Source of the DNA: Saccoglossus kowalevskii | Lineage: Eukaryota > Hemichordata > Enteropneusta > Harrimaniidae | NCBI RefSeq assembly: GCF_000003605.2 | Contig: NW_003113961.1 | Location: forward strand, 117,613 to 164,415 | Length of the DNA stretch: 46,803 bases | Direction of reading: 5' to 3' | Shown here: positions 15,776 to 28,227 of the stretch, in pieces | How positions within the stretch are numbered: position 1 is the stretch's first letter | Layout of the letters: the number at the start of each line of letters is the position of its first letter | Made by a program: the position numbers and the translations under genes | The notes under the pieces: generated by a model | What the model was told of the DNA's origin: nothing | What the model saw: the letters and a program-made list of their open reading frames with translations, nothing else | Databases searched by the model: none

Positions 15776-16118
15776 AATTTCCATATATGGTAATTGTGGG
15801 AATGATGTAAACATTTAATTGCCATATATGGTAATTGTGGGACTGATGTAAACAATGAGTTGTCATATATGGTAATTGTAGGAATGATGTAAACAATGAA
15901 TTGCCATATATGGTAATTGTGGGACTGATGTAAACAATGAGTTGTCATATATGGTAATTGTAGGAATGATGTAAACAATGAATTGCCATATATGGTAATT
16001 GTGGGACTGATGTAAACAATAAATTGACATATATGGTAATTGTGGGACTGATGTAAACCTTGAATTGCCATATATGGTAATTGTAGGAATGATGTAAACA
16101 ATGAATTGTCATATATAA
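15776..16118. repeat. 41-bp tandem repeat array with CArG boxes
   Basis: Eight full units and a partial one, with a 41-base period. Each unit has CATATATGG followed by TAATTGT. Five units carry the exact SRF-type CArG box CCATATATGG (15781, 15822, 15904, 15986, 16068); the other three start TC or AC. Units alternate between GGGACTGATG and AGGAATGATG types over part of the array, a dimeric higher-order period of 82 bases. An open frame at 15694-16101 on the minus strand results from this repeat and is not taken as a gene. Confidence 0.93.
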
Positions 16119-16232
16119 TTCTTATTCATTGGATTTAGTTTCCTCATGAATGGACAGGGTTAAATGACATCACAGTCCCCCTAGTTATATGTTTACTCGC
16201 CCCTAAGTTAATTATTTACAATTTCTGCATAT

Positions 16233-16438
16233 ATACTGTAAAACATGTTGAAAAAGCGGCATGCAATTTTAGCGAATTGTGGTAAAATGACGTAATAGCG
16301 AAATGTTGATTTGGCGAATCTCTCTTGGCATTGTTGATTTCTTTGCTTGGTGGCCATTTTGAATTGATAATAAAGTCATTAGCGACATCTTGAATTAGCG
16401 AATCAGTTCTCTCGCTAAATTCGCAAAAAAGACAGTAC
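16233..16438. mobile_element. MITE-like element with TACTGT ends
   Basis: About 205 bases bounded by TACTGTAAAAC on the left and, as the inverse, TACTGTCTTTTTTGCGAA from the right. Internal GCGAAT and TTTAGCGA motifs occur in both orientations. The ends resemble the CTGTAAA elements at 38809 and 41464. A fragment with related internal words (GACATCTTGAATTAG, ACATGTTTTACAGTA-type end) lies at about 46610-46692. There is no coding capacity. Confidence 0.6.
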
Positions 16439-19395
16439 TTCAAATAACCTAATTTAACTCTTCGTTGTTTTTTTACCGATTTTTAATGTATATGTCTGCT
16501 TGAATAATTATGTTTAACACTTTGAGTGCCACAAATAAATTTTTGAACTAAATAGACATAATTTTCTATAATCTACCGTTATTGATAAAAAATTATGAAA
16601 ACAATCTGTCAAAGATGTAACATTCTATTCTGTGAATGGCGACGAAAATTGACTTAGGCTCTCAAAGAGTTAAAAATTGTACAAATCAGGAAAATGGAAT
16701 CTATTTATTTGTTTCTGTATTGTAAATTGTTATTACCTGAGATTTTCACAAAAAATTGTTGTCTGTATGACTCCAGTAATATTTTCAATGTGACTAAAGT
16801 AATAATTTCTTGGTGACTCTTGTAGTATTTTTACTGCTATAAAATTTTATTTTATTTTTGCCAAATTAATGAGAATTTGTCACAAAATGATAGAACTTGT
16901 ATGTTGACTTTAAAGTTTGTTATTACACGCATATGACCTTCTTTCAGGAAAGGTCCCCTAGCTAAATGTTCATAATCACCCCTAATTTATATTAACTATT
17001 TGTTGATCATACCAGCTTTGTTCAGTCAAACAACCTGTTGATTATTCTCTGAATGATCACTAGATGGCGCCATACACACAAACCAGTGGAGCAGGATTCC
17101 ACTGCTATAATTTATTTCATGTCGTGAAATTTCGTCAGTTTATCTGTGTTTCTGAAAACGTTTCACTATTGTATGTTTATGATAAAACAATTTTAACAAT
17201 TGTTGTCATGGTTACGTGATTTATTAAAATCATAATCTTGTTTTACAAGATTACCCAGAAATAGATCTGTTGTGATTTTGTTCATGATTTGAATGATGAT
17301 GATGATTGTTGTTGTTGTTGTTGTTGATGTGACAACTACAACTTTGTAGTGTGTTGTCCGGGAGAAGATGATGGTGAGAGGAGGCACTTGGTCTTTGGGG
17401 GTGCATAAATATGGGTAAACTTAGTGTAGTATGACAACCATTGATTATTATTATTATTAATGATAAATTACATTGTTACTATTCTTCCTTTTTCACCCAA
17501 AATACCGTCAATAAATGTAAAAATGTAGTAAGTTTGAATTATTTAAATGTGATATAAATGAAATTGAATGGATTAACTAAATTAAAGCAGCCTGGTATAG
17601 ACCATATCGCGTTTTAATAAAAATAAAAATTAATGGTTGATACACGAGCTAACGGTCCTTGAATTGGCCGACCCTTAGTTTAACAAGCAACCTGGTCGAC
17701 GTAGCAGGGCATTTTGTCAATTAAAATCTCACCAAGAAACTTCACGGACATAGTTCCGAATGTTTAGAAACCATTGTCATTTGTAATCCTCCTGAAAGAG
17801 AAACATCATAATGATTTAAATTCATGAATTGAATTCATACTATATAAAGCTTCGCTCAATCGGCGTTCTGTGTGAGGATGTGCATAATATTTATTTTTGT
17901 TGTGTATTGGTCTATTTTATCGTAACATGACGCCTCCCCGCAATGCCTTCTGGTCGAATAGGCGTGGTGTCAAAATAAAACGTGGCGATACGTTGACCGG
18001 GAAAATTATTTCGGAAAGCTGTCAAATAACAACATGCTGGATTGGACGTAGCGTGGCCAATCTGGTGTTTCATTAAGACAAAACAAACACACTGGGAGCG
18101 TTCGCACTATGGTGGTGTGTAATTGACAGGAAATGACGTGTATTGATGACGTATCGTGAATACGCAACAGATGCGTACAAGAGCTTTTGTTGATGCTTAA
18201 AGGGCAGCTGAAAGTGACGGATTACATTGGACAAATACCACTTTCGCAATTCCAACAATTGCCATACAAACTCCTTTTTTATTTATTTTTGATCCCGTGA
18301 GAAATTTATTTTAAATTATTTAATTGTGAAACAATATTAGCTATGTGGTTTACTTTGATTGGTTCAAAGGGTAATTCAATCTATGTTGTACAATCAGTGT
18401 ATGAAGATTGTGTTGCCTTGGCTACCGAACTATAGGGCAGTAGTTGTCCAGCAGTACGCGTTAAAATGTTGTGTGAGCAAGCAAAGAAATAAAGTGTATA
18501 TTTCGAATGGGACCCACATCGGACATGACGTCCACTACCTTTTAAGGTTATCAAGAAAATACATTTTCAGCAATATATAATGTGGAAAATTCTTGTTATT
18601 ATTGATCAAAGTTTTATTATGTTTGTTGCACTGTAAATTATTCAAGCACGTTAAAGTACTTTTACTCCTAGCGTGACATTATTATCTAAACTTTGAATTA
18701 AACAATTCAGCATTCCCCCCCCCCCATGATTATATAGTTTTGCAGACTAGTCCAACACTATAGTGATTGTTATTTGTTCGTGGACACAGTGCACCATCAC
18801 GTATTACGTGACTATCTATCGCCGACTTTCGTGATGTTGGCTCCTTGTACGGGATTCGCCGGACGGTTACGAACAACACGACAGTTTGTTTCTGAGTGTG
18901 TCCGTAGTGGTGGGGTGGAGTGTTAATTATACTAAAAGAATCGATCATCGTGTAAGTCAGCCTTCATTCCCAAACTCGATAAAAAAAAATTCACTTGTGA
19001 ATCTAACAGTGAATTTCGAAAAAAATAGGATGACATTGCGACAGAAATACGACATCATTAAAAAAAATATGAAAATATTTTTGCATATATCTTTATTAAG
19101 TGCATCCCGTGGAAGTGTAAGCAGTGCCAACAAGCACACTGATACTACAACAGTACAGAGTATAGAGTACTCGTGCACAGATTGGCGTATTGTAATTACA
19201 ACGAACACCGCGCCAGCTGTCACGCGGGGATTAACGAACAGACAAAAAATCAGGAAAAAATATATTCTTTCCGTCAGCATCCATCACCAGTCCAGCCACG
19301 GTACTGCCCCACACGTGGCACTATCACAGAGACACTGCATTGGAAACAACCAACCCGTGTAGTCCACTTTTTTTTTCATTCCTATCAGCCACAAG
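16439..19395. other. Intergenic region upstream of the sulfotransferase gene
   Basis: About 3 kb with no supported gene. It contains short microsatellites (GTT repeats near 17308-17326, GAT repeats near 17294), an 11-base C run at 18715-18725 and a moderately GC-rich patch at 17925-18060. The open stretch at 18886-19362 lacks homology, and its frame is not that of the WSCD start. The final few hundred bases are likely promoter and 5' UTR of the downstream gene. Confidence 0.4.
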
Positions 19396-22300
19396 ATGAT
19401 TTTTAGGAAGTTTCTCCGGACGATTCATTATAAAGCCGTTTTTGCTGGCGGGTTGTTGTTTATTTTAATATTATTACTAGTAAGAACCGACGATTCATCG
19501 TCCAACAGAGGGCTATTATCAGCCAATTTTCTCGGAGGTAAGTAGAAATATATTTATTTCACATTTATTTAATTATAACTTGAGATGTTACAAAGTGGAC
19601 GACATTAGAAAAACCGCGTTAGAGGGGCGATATTCCAAAGAAAAATTGTAACAAGTGTCCGAATAAACAGATTCGACCTCTCAACCCTCGAATATGTAAA
19701 TCGCATGAATACAGTGTTTGAGTACTTTGTAATGTGCTGAAAATCACGTTTTGATATTTTTGTCTACCACGGACACGTAGTACACGATGATATTTCAATA
19801 CTACCTAACCCTATATTATGTGTCTACGAACACGTAGAATTTAATAAAATTGAATTTTCGACATACTTGTGTGAGAAAGATACGCGCATTAGATATCCAA
19901 TCTACACGAATTCATGGCACAAAGTTGTTAACAAGAATTTCCATATTTATCACAATATTATTTTTCACGATCGGGTGAAACTAACCACTGATATATAACT
20001 TTCAGCTGACCAGTACACGTATGTGAACACTCAGTAACACGCTGGTGGCCATTGATGAGACTCCTATATCACTGAACTGACCTCCCTTGTCGCTATTGCA
20101 GTATACGGAATCAGTGATTTCACGCATTGCTGTTGTATTCCAAACTGTAGTTTTTCAAATTCATCTGCTTTGAAGTTTGGACACAAGTGCTTTTAGAATT
20201 TGTGGTATTTTAACTTTTATATTTGTATTCCACGGAAAACTGGGGCATGCACACAAAGTCAAGTTGACAATATTAATTATCACAAAAAAAGAGAAAAAAA
20301 TCATTGTTTTTATAATATATTTTTTCTTGTTGTAGATGGTAAGTGTTCGGTGAGGTTTGCCGGTCTCCACGAGCGCCCCTTGGTTGCGTTGACCAGTTTT
20401 CCTGGCTCAGGCAACATTTGGGTACGACACCTAATAGAAAGGGCAACTGGCATTTACACTGGAAACTGTAGACCAGATAAAGAACTTTTCAAAGAAGGTA
20501 AGATTAAATAAATTAAACCGACATACGCATACAAACATCCGCAAACGCACACTATACATATACATAGTCTATGTACGTGGCAAGCAGTGGCAAGTGGAGT
20601 CAATATTCCGTTTTTTATTCAGTGCCATATTTGTGTACGCGTCATCAGCCTGTGACCTAAATAGAGATTGTAAACATTGTTTATAATGTTACGTGGACGA
20701 ATTGCTGTCACATATTCCAATACTTGATCCAATAAAAAATGTGTTTAATTTATCACATACACATATTTAAATATAACATTTTGCCCCCAGTACAAATTGA
20801 TATTTCAATATTTTTATTGATTTCGGCTTGATTTGGTCTATTTAAGAAAAAAATCGAATGTTTGGCTACAGTAGCTTCAAAGCAGGATTAGTCAATACAA
20901 AATACAACCCCCAAATATATTCAAATATTGATTAAAATACAAATTAATAATGTTGGTGAACTGTGCCACCACCCGTCGCAGGTAGCAACGTCACATCCTG
21001 GCCATTACACCACAAATCCCCGTAAGCTGATTGGGGATATTATAGATACAACATGGCGCTGTAAATGCTAACATTCTATAACAAAAAGACAAATTGTTAC
21101 AGTAATACAGCATGCATGGTACGATTGTATCCCAGGATATTTGACATTACGTTCTGTCTATAGACGTTATTTTCCGTGATCGCTGAGATACACCGGGTTT
21201 CATGAATGTGCGAATTTGTTTAATTTACATTTATAAATATTTATACAATTTTATCCCTAAAGATCATCGCGCCTCATTCAAATCCAAAGAAAATGTTTTC
21301 ATTGGCTCTAGAGACCAGTTGGTTACGCCCTTTACCCATGAATCTTTGCGGGGTTTCATCAATAATTGACCGCTTTACTGTCATGAACGCAAAATACAGA
21401 TTCCATCAAATTTGTTTGAAACCAATTTAAATTAATGACAGCACAAGTTGTATCATTATTTCTTTGCACGGAACGTTAAGTTGCGAAAGGGAGTCAGTGT
21501 CAAAGAAGAGGTTAAAGGTTATCTCACCTTAGAGGAGTTATGAAATTATAAACAGCATTTTGTAGTATTTTAAATAGATCACATTCACGCCTTCGTGAAA
21601 CCTAGTGTATACTAGTATTTTAAATAGATCACATTCACGCCTTTGTGAAACCTAGTGTATATATTGTTCAACAAAATAATTATAACTGACGTACTTTTGT
21701 TTTGTATTTTTTCATAAATGGTACGCTGATTTTATACAGTTTTTAACCTCTAAGTAGCCTTTGCTGCCAACACCGTATTGACAACGGATTATACGTAACA
21801 TGTTGCAGCCATGTCAGTTGCCGGGATTTATTCACAAGTGATTTATTTCATAGAGTACAAATATAAAATAAGAGCTCATAAGCAAGAAAAACATGTCTGA
21901 TAATTTGTTTCGAATGCGCGTGCGTTTATTTTTAAACGTTATTTTCATGAAAATTGAATTTTAATTTTCGTTTCTGACAAAAACTGTTTAAAAAACGTTC
22001 ATACTCATGTCATGTTTTGCCTGTTTGACGTAAACATCGATCTTAGAGCCAATGACGTAACTATGTTTAACTTTTCGGTATTTCTATTATTTTCAGGGTT
22101 CGTGGGGGAAATTGAACACTGGAGAAAGGGCAAAACTATTGTGGCTAAAACGCACGGATACGAAGAAGGTCACATCGCCGAATTCCAGGCCGCCATACTC
22201 ATTGTTCGGAACCCATACAAAGCGTTGATTGCCGAAAGAAGCCGTAAACACGCTGGTATGCACTCATATCCAACTCAAGGAAGTTTCTCAGGACCAGGTA

Positions 22301-23308
22301 AAAAAATTATTATGCGTTATTTGCCATTTATGTGCTGGTGTTTTCGTAAGTATAATATAAAATATACACGCACGGATTGTTTGTCAAGGATTTAATGTGT
22401 TCCATACTCTGGCGAAAATTGAGGGCTAGGCAATTGTTTCTACTGAGGTGGCTACGCTAGAATAAGAAATAACCTACTAGTACATGAGGGAAGGCTCGGG
22501 GCCTACATTTAAAGGGTGGTAGTCGTCGTGCTGCGCATGTGCGACATTTGTGTTGATAAACATTGATTTTCCCACAATCCAATGCGCTCTCCTAATGGAA
22601 ATCACAAGTCTGAGGTTTGACCTGGGCGTGACTTGCTCTAATTACCGCCTATGACTTATTCGATACCTTCCAACTGCTTCCAATCACCTAAACAATACCT
22701 AATTAAAGTTGGAAACGTCGCAGTTGTGCTCGTTGATCTGTGCAACAGTCAAAGTCTCCATCTTTGTTTTACATGAGACCCATACATCTCGCGCATGCGT
22801 GGCCCGACGACCACTGTTACTTCACGCAGCAAACTAACAGCATAATTTGCCCAGTCACGCTCACGTACAGGATGCATCATGGTCTAACCCTTCTCTATAA
22901 TCCTGTTACAATTTTGTTGTTGTAACAGTAAAATAGCATAACACATGATGTGTCAATCTCTCTATTCCAGAATGGGAAAAACACGTGGCATGGAACGCTA
23001 TCTACTGGGAGAGGATCATGAGTAACTGGTTACAGAGCAGTATCTCTCACATCGTCATCTATTATGAAGATATCAGACAAGACCCAATAGTAGAACTAGA
23101 AAAGATGACTGATTTTCTCAACACGACTCTATCGGATAGACTGGACTGTGTGAAGAAGGATTTAGAAGGTCGTTTTCATCGCTCCGGTGACGAGGATTTG
23201 GGCTATGACCCCTTCACCCCAGAAATGCATGCGGATATTGACCAGCGAATTGGACGCGTCAACGCCGTTCTTCAAAGCAAAGGCATGAAACCAGTTTATA
23301 CAGCGTAA
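19396..23308 (+). CDS. WSCD-like Golgi sulfotransferase without WSC domains
   Basis: Four exons with consistent phases: 19396-19537, 20336-20497, 22097-22297 and 22971-23308 (TAA), giving 280 residues. An in-frame TAG at 19360 precedes the start. Residues 1-13 are basic, followed by a hydrophobic signal anchor (about 14-29), so a type II Golgi protein is expected. The PAPS 5'-phosphosulfate loop is TSFPGSGNIW (67-76) and the 3'-phosphate region is ILIVRNPYKAL (135-145). The C-terminal half matches human WSCD1/WSCD2 (HLIERATGIYTG, HVAWNAIYWERIM, IYYEDIRQDP, DPFTPEM). The two cysteine-rich WSC domains of the vertebrate proteins are absent; only about 20 residues separate the anchor from the sulfotransferase domain. 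WSCD1 has been linked to sialic-acid O-sulfation; the acceptor here is unknown. Confidence 0.93.
20498..22096 (+). other. Sulfotransferase intron 2
   Basis: AT-rich intron of 1.6 kb. It contains a direct duplication of 50 bases at 21563-21662 (separate entry). No exon-like open stretch was recognised. Confidence 0.6.
21563..21662. repeat. 50-bp direct duplication
   Basis: Two head-to-tail copies of a 50-base segment beginning TAGTATTTTAAATAGATCAC, differing at one internal base (CTTCGTG versus CTTTGTG) and at the last base. This is a recent local duplication inside the sulfotransferase intron. Confidence 0.9.
22509..22820. mobile_element. MITE, TTAA-type TIR family (copy 2)
   Basis: About 310 bases within intron 3 of the sulfotransferase gene. 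The left end is TTAAAGGGTGGTAGTCGTC followed by CTGCGCATGTGCGA. The right end read inward is AACAGTGGTCGTCGGGCC followed by ACGCATGCGCGA. The TTAA is intact only on the left; the right end has degenerated to GTTAC. It is related to the elements at 15265 and 46439. The open stretch 22740-22925 overlapping it is not a gene. Confidence 0.6.
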
Positions 23309-24593
23309 ATACGTCAACACTCCGAGAACAAAGCCTCGCCCATCAGTACTGGGCATCTATCACCGAAAGTTCTACATTGGCCTGTATTTTAAAAAAGAAG
23401 CACACGAAAGGACATGTTATAGACAGCCTGGCAATGAATAAACCACTGGGCTTGCCGTTTTTTGTGCTCGAATTGTGTTTATACAGTGATGCCAGGTCTT
23501 GGAAGAAAATTTGTACATAACCAATTATTATTTGCTAATTTTACAAAGACTGGGTTGTTCACGGTACACACAATATGAGTGGGTGGGTGGGTGTTATTCT
23601 ACCTATGGGTATAGAATTGTTCATAGCGATATAGTCACGGGTGACTTTTGCATACACAAAAAAAAACATTCCACAACAATGTGTTTAATTTCACGATGTT
23701 CTTTTATTTATAACGGATTTAGAATGGTGATGGAAACCATTGCACGTATAAACGATTCCTGTTGTTTGGTGGCGCTGTTCAACACGTCTCACTCTGGACT
23801 CAGAGCGCCACCATACAGGTAAAACTGCCAATTAAAATTCTACACGCAAACAAATACAATAAGACAGCAGTATAATCATGATATTTTGCCCCTGGTTTAA
23901 CATTTTATTGCCACTATGACGTCATTCTCGTCTGTTACACATTCTGATTTAAATTTGATAACATATATTAAGTTATGTTTATATATTGAAGTATTTGTAG
24001 TGACGTCATTATATGAACAAAAAAATCATTTTTTTTTAATTATTAGTCAGCTACTTTATAGTAATACAATATTTGTATTTAATGATAGTAGACTTCAGAT
24101 TGTGGAATTGAATAGAGCTATATACAAGAAACAACACACATTGTATTAAAGAAATATATAAAACTCACGTGACGTTTAAGTAATAACTTTGTGTGTTGTA
24201 TAGTGTTGAAAGTGCGTTGACATGTATATGTCCTTTAAAGCGAATGTGTGGGAATTATAGGCATGGGTTGGAGAATCGGTTGTTATGGGTTACGGTTAGA
24301 AACGGGGTTATAAAGTTACATTTCAAAGACTAGCATTTCCGGGTTTTTTCCAGAATTTGTACACTTTTTGTTCAGATAATCGGGTTAACAGCGTGAAATT
24401 TACTACTCACTGATATTATGTTTCCCGAATAATCCACTAAACATTCACAACCCAATTAGTATAGTATGACCAAACAGCTACTGTGAAAGTACGAGGATTG
24501 ACAATCATACAAATTGACTGATTGCCTGCCTGAAGTTTCCTGCAGTAAACCCTCAATGTAAAAACGCAATAATGGTGTCTGTTTTCCGGTCGA
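23309..24593. other. Convergent 3' intergenic region
   Basis: DNA between the stop codons of the sulfotransferase (plus) and the GCNT-like gene (minus). AATAAA at about 23437 (ATGAATAAACC) is a plausible poly(A) signal for the sulfotransferase. No further gene was recognised. Confidence 0.5.
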
Positions 24594-26000
24594 CTAAAAT
24601 GCCCCATCAGTTGTCCATTTGAAAGAAGTGGAATCTATCAGTCGTTTCGACGCAAACCGTCTATAAACATGGAGATTGAACACACGTGGGTAGAGTGACT
24701 TGGTTTTGAGATACCGTTCTATACAGTAACTTGGCAATGGGTCGTATTCAATGTCGAACTTACTGGCGAACAAATGTGGCTGCTTGATTAACCATGGCAG
24801 GTCCCCAGCCCCAAATATACATACATCGTTGACCATTTTACCCAAACAGAAAGCCGAGTTGTGCCATATTTTGGCTCTTGAGATAGCCATCGCGTTGTGA
24901 TTGAAACCCCCCGGTGCTTCGGAAAGACGATTCAGAGTTTGATAGAAGTGTTCATCCGGGCAACTAGTATCTGAGAGCCAATCAAACAGCTGGTGTGAAA
25001 TCTCGCTACTCTGGACAAACTGGACGAAGTTTCGCGAGAGCGAGTAATTCGGTTCTCCTTTATAGATGGTTAGATTCCTTGGCGGTGAGCGCTTTCTGAT
25101 GTCACTCGTTTCCACGTGTTCTTTTGTTTGTTTAAAGGCGTACTCCTGTCTGAATGCGAAATTATTGTCACGAAAACTTGCAATGTCATTCATACCTTCG
25201 AAAACCTTTAGAATCTGAACTATTTCAAAGTTCGTCTTGAGTGGAAAGTCAAGTTCCGACAAATTTATTAAGTATTTCCAGCCATGTTCTCGTTCGAGAA
25301 GTTCTTTCATGCACATTCTTTCAGCCACCAACACTTGGGCAGAACACCAAGAAACTTTAGAGGGCCGAGGAACAACAAACACGTTTCCAAAGCAGTTGGT
25401 GATACTTTGTACAGCGTTATGAATATCCAAATCAGATTTTGCATCTACATGAATGCAATAAATATTATGTGGTCGATATATCGTGCGTAAAAGTTGCTCC
25501 ATTTGCGCAACAGATCTGTATACCAAAATGGAAAACGCCAGCGGAAACTCTTTCTCCTGCTTATTGACCAAACCTCTAAAATATCCATGATTGTCACGAA
25601 ATTCACGACAATTTTTAGTGAGTTCACCGAATTTAACATCGGGTATTTGTTCTTGTTGCAATCGCTTCTTGAACTGGAGGGCCTTTGGAGTGCGATCCCA
25701 CATTTCCCTGGTCATCGCACCTCTGCACGTTTTATCTGCTTCAGTCTCATTCAGATTTGGTCGCCTGGGAGGTAGAAAAAACGACGTTTTGGACTTATCC
25801 TTCGAATCGTGCTTGTTCTTCATCCTAGCTACGTGGATTCCACCTTCGTCTCCGACGCAGTTTGCAAAATTTGACACCGAACACATTTTGCTTTTGTGGC
25901 GGGCAGTATATATGAATAGGTTTACTATCAAACAGAAAGTCACGATCGCAATGACTATCACCCTCTTCCGGTACATCTTCAATCTATATTTCCTTAACAT
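24594..26000 (-). CDS. Core-2/I branching beta-1,6-GlcNAc transferase (GCNT family)
   Basis: An intronless gene of 468 codons (ATG at 26000, TAG at 24594). The short basic cytoplasmic tail (1-13) is followed by a hydrophobic signal anchor (about 14-31), then a stem and a lumenal Branch (PF02485, GT14) domain from about residue 152. Family motifs in order are FPLAFSILVYRSVAQMEQLL (152-171), YCIHVDAKSD (181-190), WKYLINLSELDFPLKTN (241-257), SRNFVQF (322-328) and CPDEHFYQTL (347-356); the Glu of the last is the proposed catalytic base. N-glycosylation sequons occur at NET, NLS, NLT and NYS. The family adds beta-1,6-GlcNAc to O-glycan core 1/3 or to poly-LacNAc in the Golgi; the precise acceptor cannot be told. 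An alternative in-frame ATG lies at residue 9. It is convergent with the sulfotransferase gene. Confidence 0.95.
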   Translation of the reverse strand: MLRKYRLKMYRKRVIVIAIVTFCLIVNLFIYTARHKSKMCSVSNFANCVGDEGGIHVARMKNKHDSKDKSKTSFFLPPRRPNLNETEADKTCRGAMTREMWDRTPKALQFKKRLQQEQIPDVKFGELTKNCREFRDNHGYFRGLVNKQEKEFPLAFSILVYRSVAQMEQLLRTIYRPHNIYCIHVDAKSDLDIHNAVQSITNCFGNVFVVPRPSKVSWCSAQVLVAERMCMKELLEREHGWKYLINLSELDFPLKTNFEIVQILKVFEGMNDIASFRDNNFAFRQEYAFKQTKEHVETSDIRKRSPPRNLTIYKGEPNYSLSRNFVQFVQSSEISHQLFDWLSDTSCPDEHFYQTLNRLSEAPGGFNHNAMAISRAKIWHNSAFCLGKMVNDVCIFGAGDLPWLIKQPHLFASKFDIEYDPLPSYCIERYLKTKSLYPRVFNLHVYRRFASKRLIDSTSFKWTTDGAF

Positions 26001-28227
26001 TTGGGAACTTCCTTATGTTGAGTACACTCTAGACAACACTTCACCGCGAATTTCTTCTGAAAAGTACAAAATTGAATTTCGTGTACCTGCCTGTGGAGAG
26101 ACATACACTGGTTTTGTTAGTAAGGCCAATGCCTATCGACCCATAGTATACATTGCAAGTAACTATCAACAGGTTGCTCATTAGAAATCTTGGAGGCTGG
26201 AGAATTTTTCCCTGCTAATATTGTGATATGTTTTTCCTTCGTTTAACAAAATCCTCCAGTCCATCAACCAGTTTTCATAACAATAATATTTAGTAAATTA
26301 CATAATAGAACCTGATGGAATTCTTATCAGATGTACTCACCGATTAATATTTGGAGAAAACAATATTTGAAGGTACCACATGTATCTCAGTCCCCCACTC
26401 CACCACAAATACGCTATGAGTGATGATGCGACCGAGCAGTGGACACAAATCAGTCAACCCAACTTGATATTTGAAACTATGATGTGCCAATTAATTCAGT
26501 GTACGGTTCGAGGCATGATGCCCTCGTTGCGCAGTGATCTGACTTACCGACCACGAATGCGCGGTCAGTGCACGTGCGGTCCGCCAGTGGATCCCAATAG
26601 TTGAACCGTACCACAATTTGCGGAACTGTGCGAGGATTGCCTGCGTCCTTGTGTTTTTTGTTTTGATGAAACAAACATATTCATGAATGAATCGATTGGA
26701 GGGGCGGATTCAGGAGACTCAGTTGGAGATCTTTACAATTACTTCATTGTCGCATTGCATTGTGGTATATACGTGCAAGAGGATGACGGGTTTAATAAAA
26801 GAGGCACACACACACATTCCCAACCAAATCAGCCACTGAATTGCCTGACTAACTAATATAACTGTACAGTTAGACTCCATTTACGCGTTTTCGCGATATG
26901 TCACGTGTGAAGTCGTCGGCGGTGAATGTAGGCCGCGTTTGCGTAACCAAGGACCGTCCATGACGTAACCACCAGCTGTTCAATACATACACAAATTTCC
27001 ATTGCAACAGCGTTTCGTAGCTCCTTTTTTCTTCCATCTGTTACCAATGATTGACAATAGATGAAGTTAATGATGATCTCGTTATACTGGAGACAGAGGG
27101 AGCGAATGAAAAAAAACAACGAAATTTGGCTATATCGCGAAATAAATTAACAGACGTTTTATTCTGCAAGTAAATGTAACATTTACACAATAATGCGTCA
27201 TCTCAAAAAATAACTTATTGACATCCGCAATGTTACAGTCTTACACGGCGTGCCTTGTTTTGTATTTTTAACTGACTGCCAAAAATATAATTTAGTGCAC
27301 GATGAGTTTCCATGGAAACAAAATACAAATAGAATTTCACATGGAGTTCTGAATTTGTAGTGCCTTAAACCATATACGTTAGAACGTAATTATTTTTAAG
27401 CATCGTTGGACGATCGGGTTGAGGCAATATTTCAAAAAACAAACAAAATTCTACATTGCTTCAATTCATCCGTATTGCGATTTCTGAAAGACAACACGAC
27501 CCTAACAGCGCACGTAGTTATGTTACAGCCTCGTACTTTTTTTTTCAATAAAAATATTATTTAGCTACCATGTTAAATGTAAGCACACTATTATAATAAC
27601 ATTTTTATAATTTTGGCAAGTGTGGATTACAGTTTTACATGGCTAGCGCACCCACGCGTATACATCTTGCGTGAGAACAAACACAGAGCGTGTGACAGTG
27701 TGACAGTAAATCACCGCACATTACATAGAACGGCATCATAAGATATATCGATTTTATTTACTAACTACGTGTTTTATAAATAAATATATTATGGGCCGGA
27801 TAGTTCTTAGTTTTATTTAATTTTAATTTTATATTATTAAATATTAAAATCTTTGACATTGACTAGTGATATTATGTGCATAGACGCTGGTGACGTCATA
27901 CATGTTTTATAACTATATATTTTTATAAATCAAAATTCGAATTGAACAATCCCGAAAAAATATGGCGAAATTATCGAGAGCTCTAATTTATTAATTACTA
28001 ACTCATTATTAATGAATTAGTTCAATCATTTTGAATAAATGGGCGGTCAAAGTTGCAATGTCATTTCAAGGCTGTCACGCTTTATGGGCGTAAACTATGT
28101 GGAGCTCTAGGGCGAATAATTCAATATTTGAATTTTAATGAAAGTTGATGATCGGTATTTACAGATTGTTATAAATATGTTTTAAAACTAAGGTACAGCT
28201 TTGTGCCATTCACTGTATCGATCTTGA
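26001..28227. other. Intergenic, promoter side of the GCNT-like gene
   Basis: The first few hundred bases are the likely promoter and 5' UTR of the minus-strand GCNT-like gene. The rest is AT-rich, with a GC-richer patch at 26480-26660 and CpG words at 26880-26960. No gene was recognised on either strand. Confidence 0.4.

Noticed and set aside
18886-19406. Open frames just upstream of the sulfotransferase start
   Set aside because: They are in other frames than the sulfotransferase exon, which has an in-frame stop at 19360 before its ATG, and they show no recognisable protein.
25237-26184. Plus-strand open frames antisense to the GCNT-like gene
   Set aside because: They overlap a gene with clear family motifs on the minus strand and show no family resemblance themselves.
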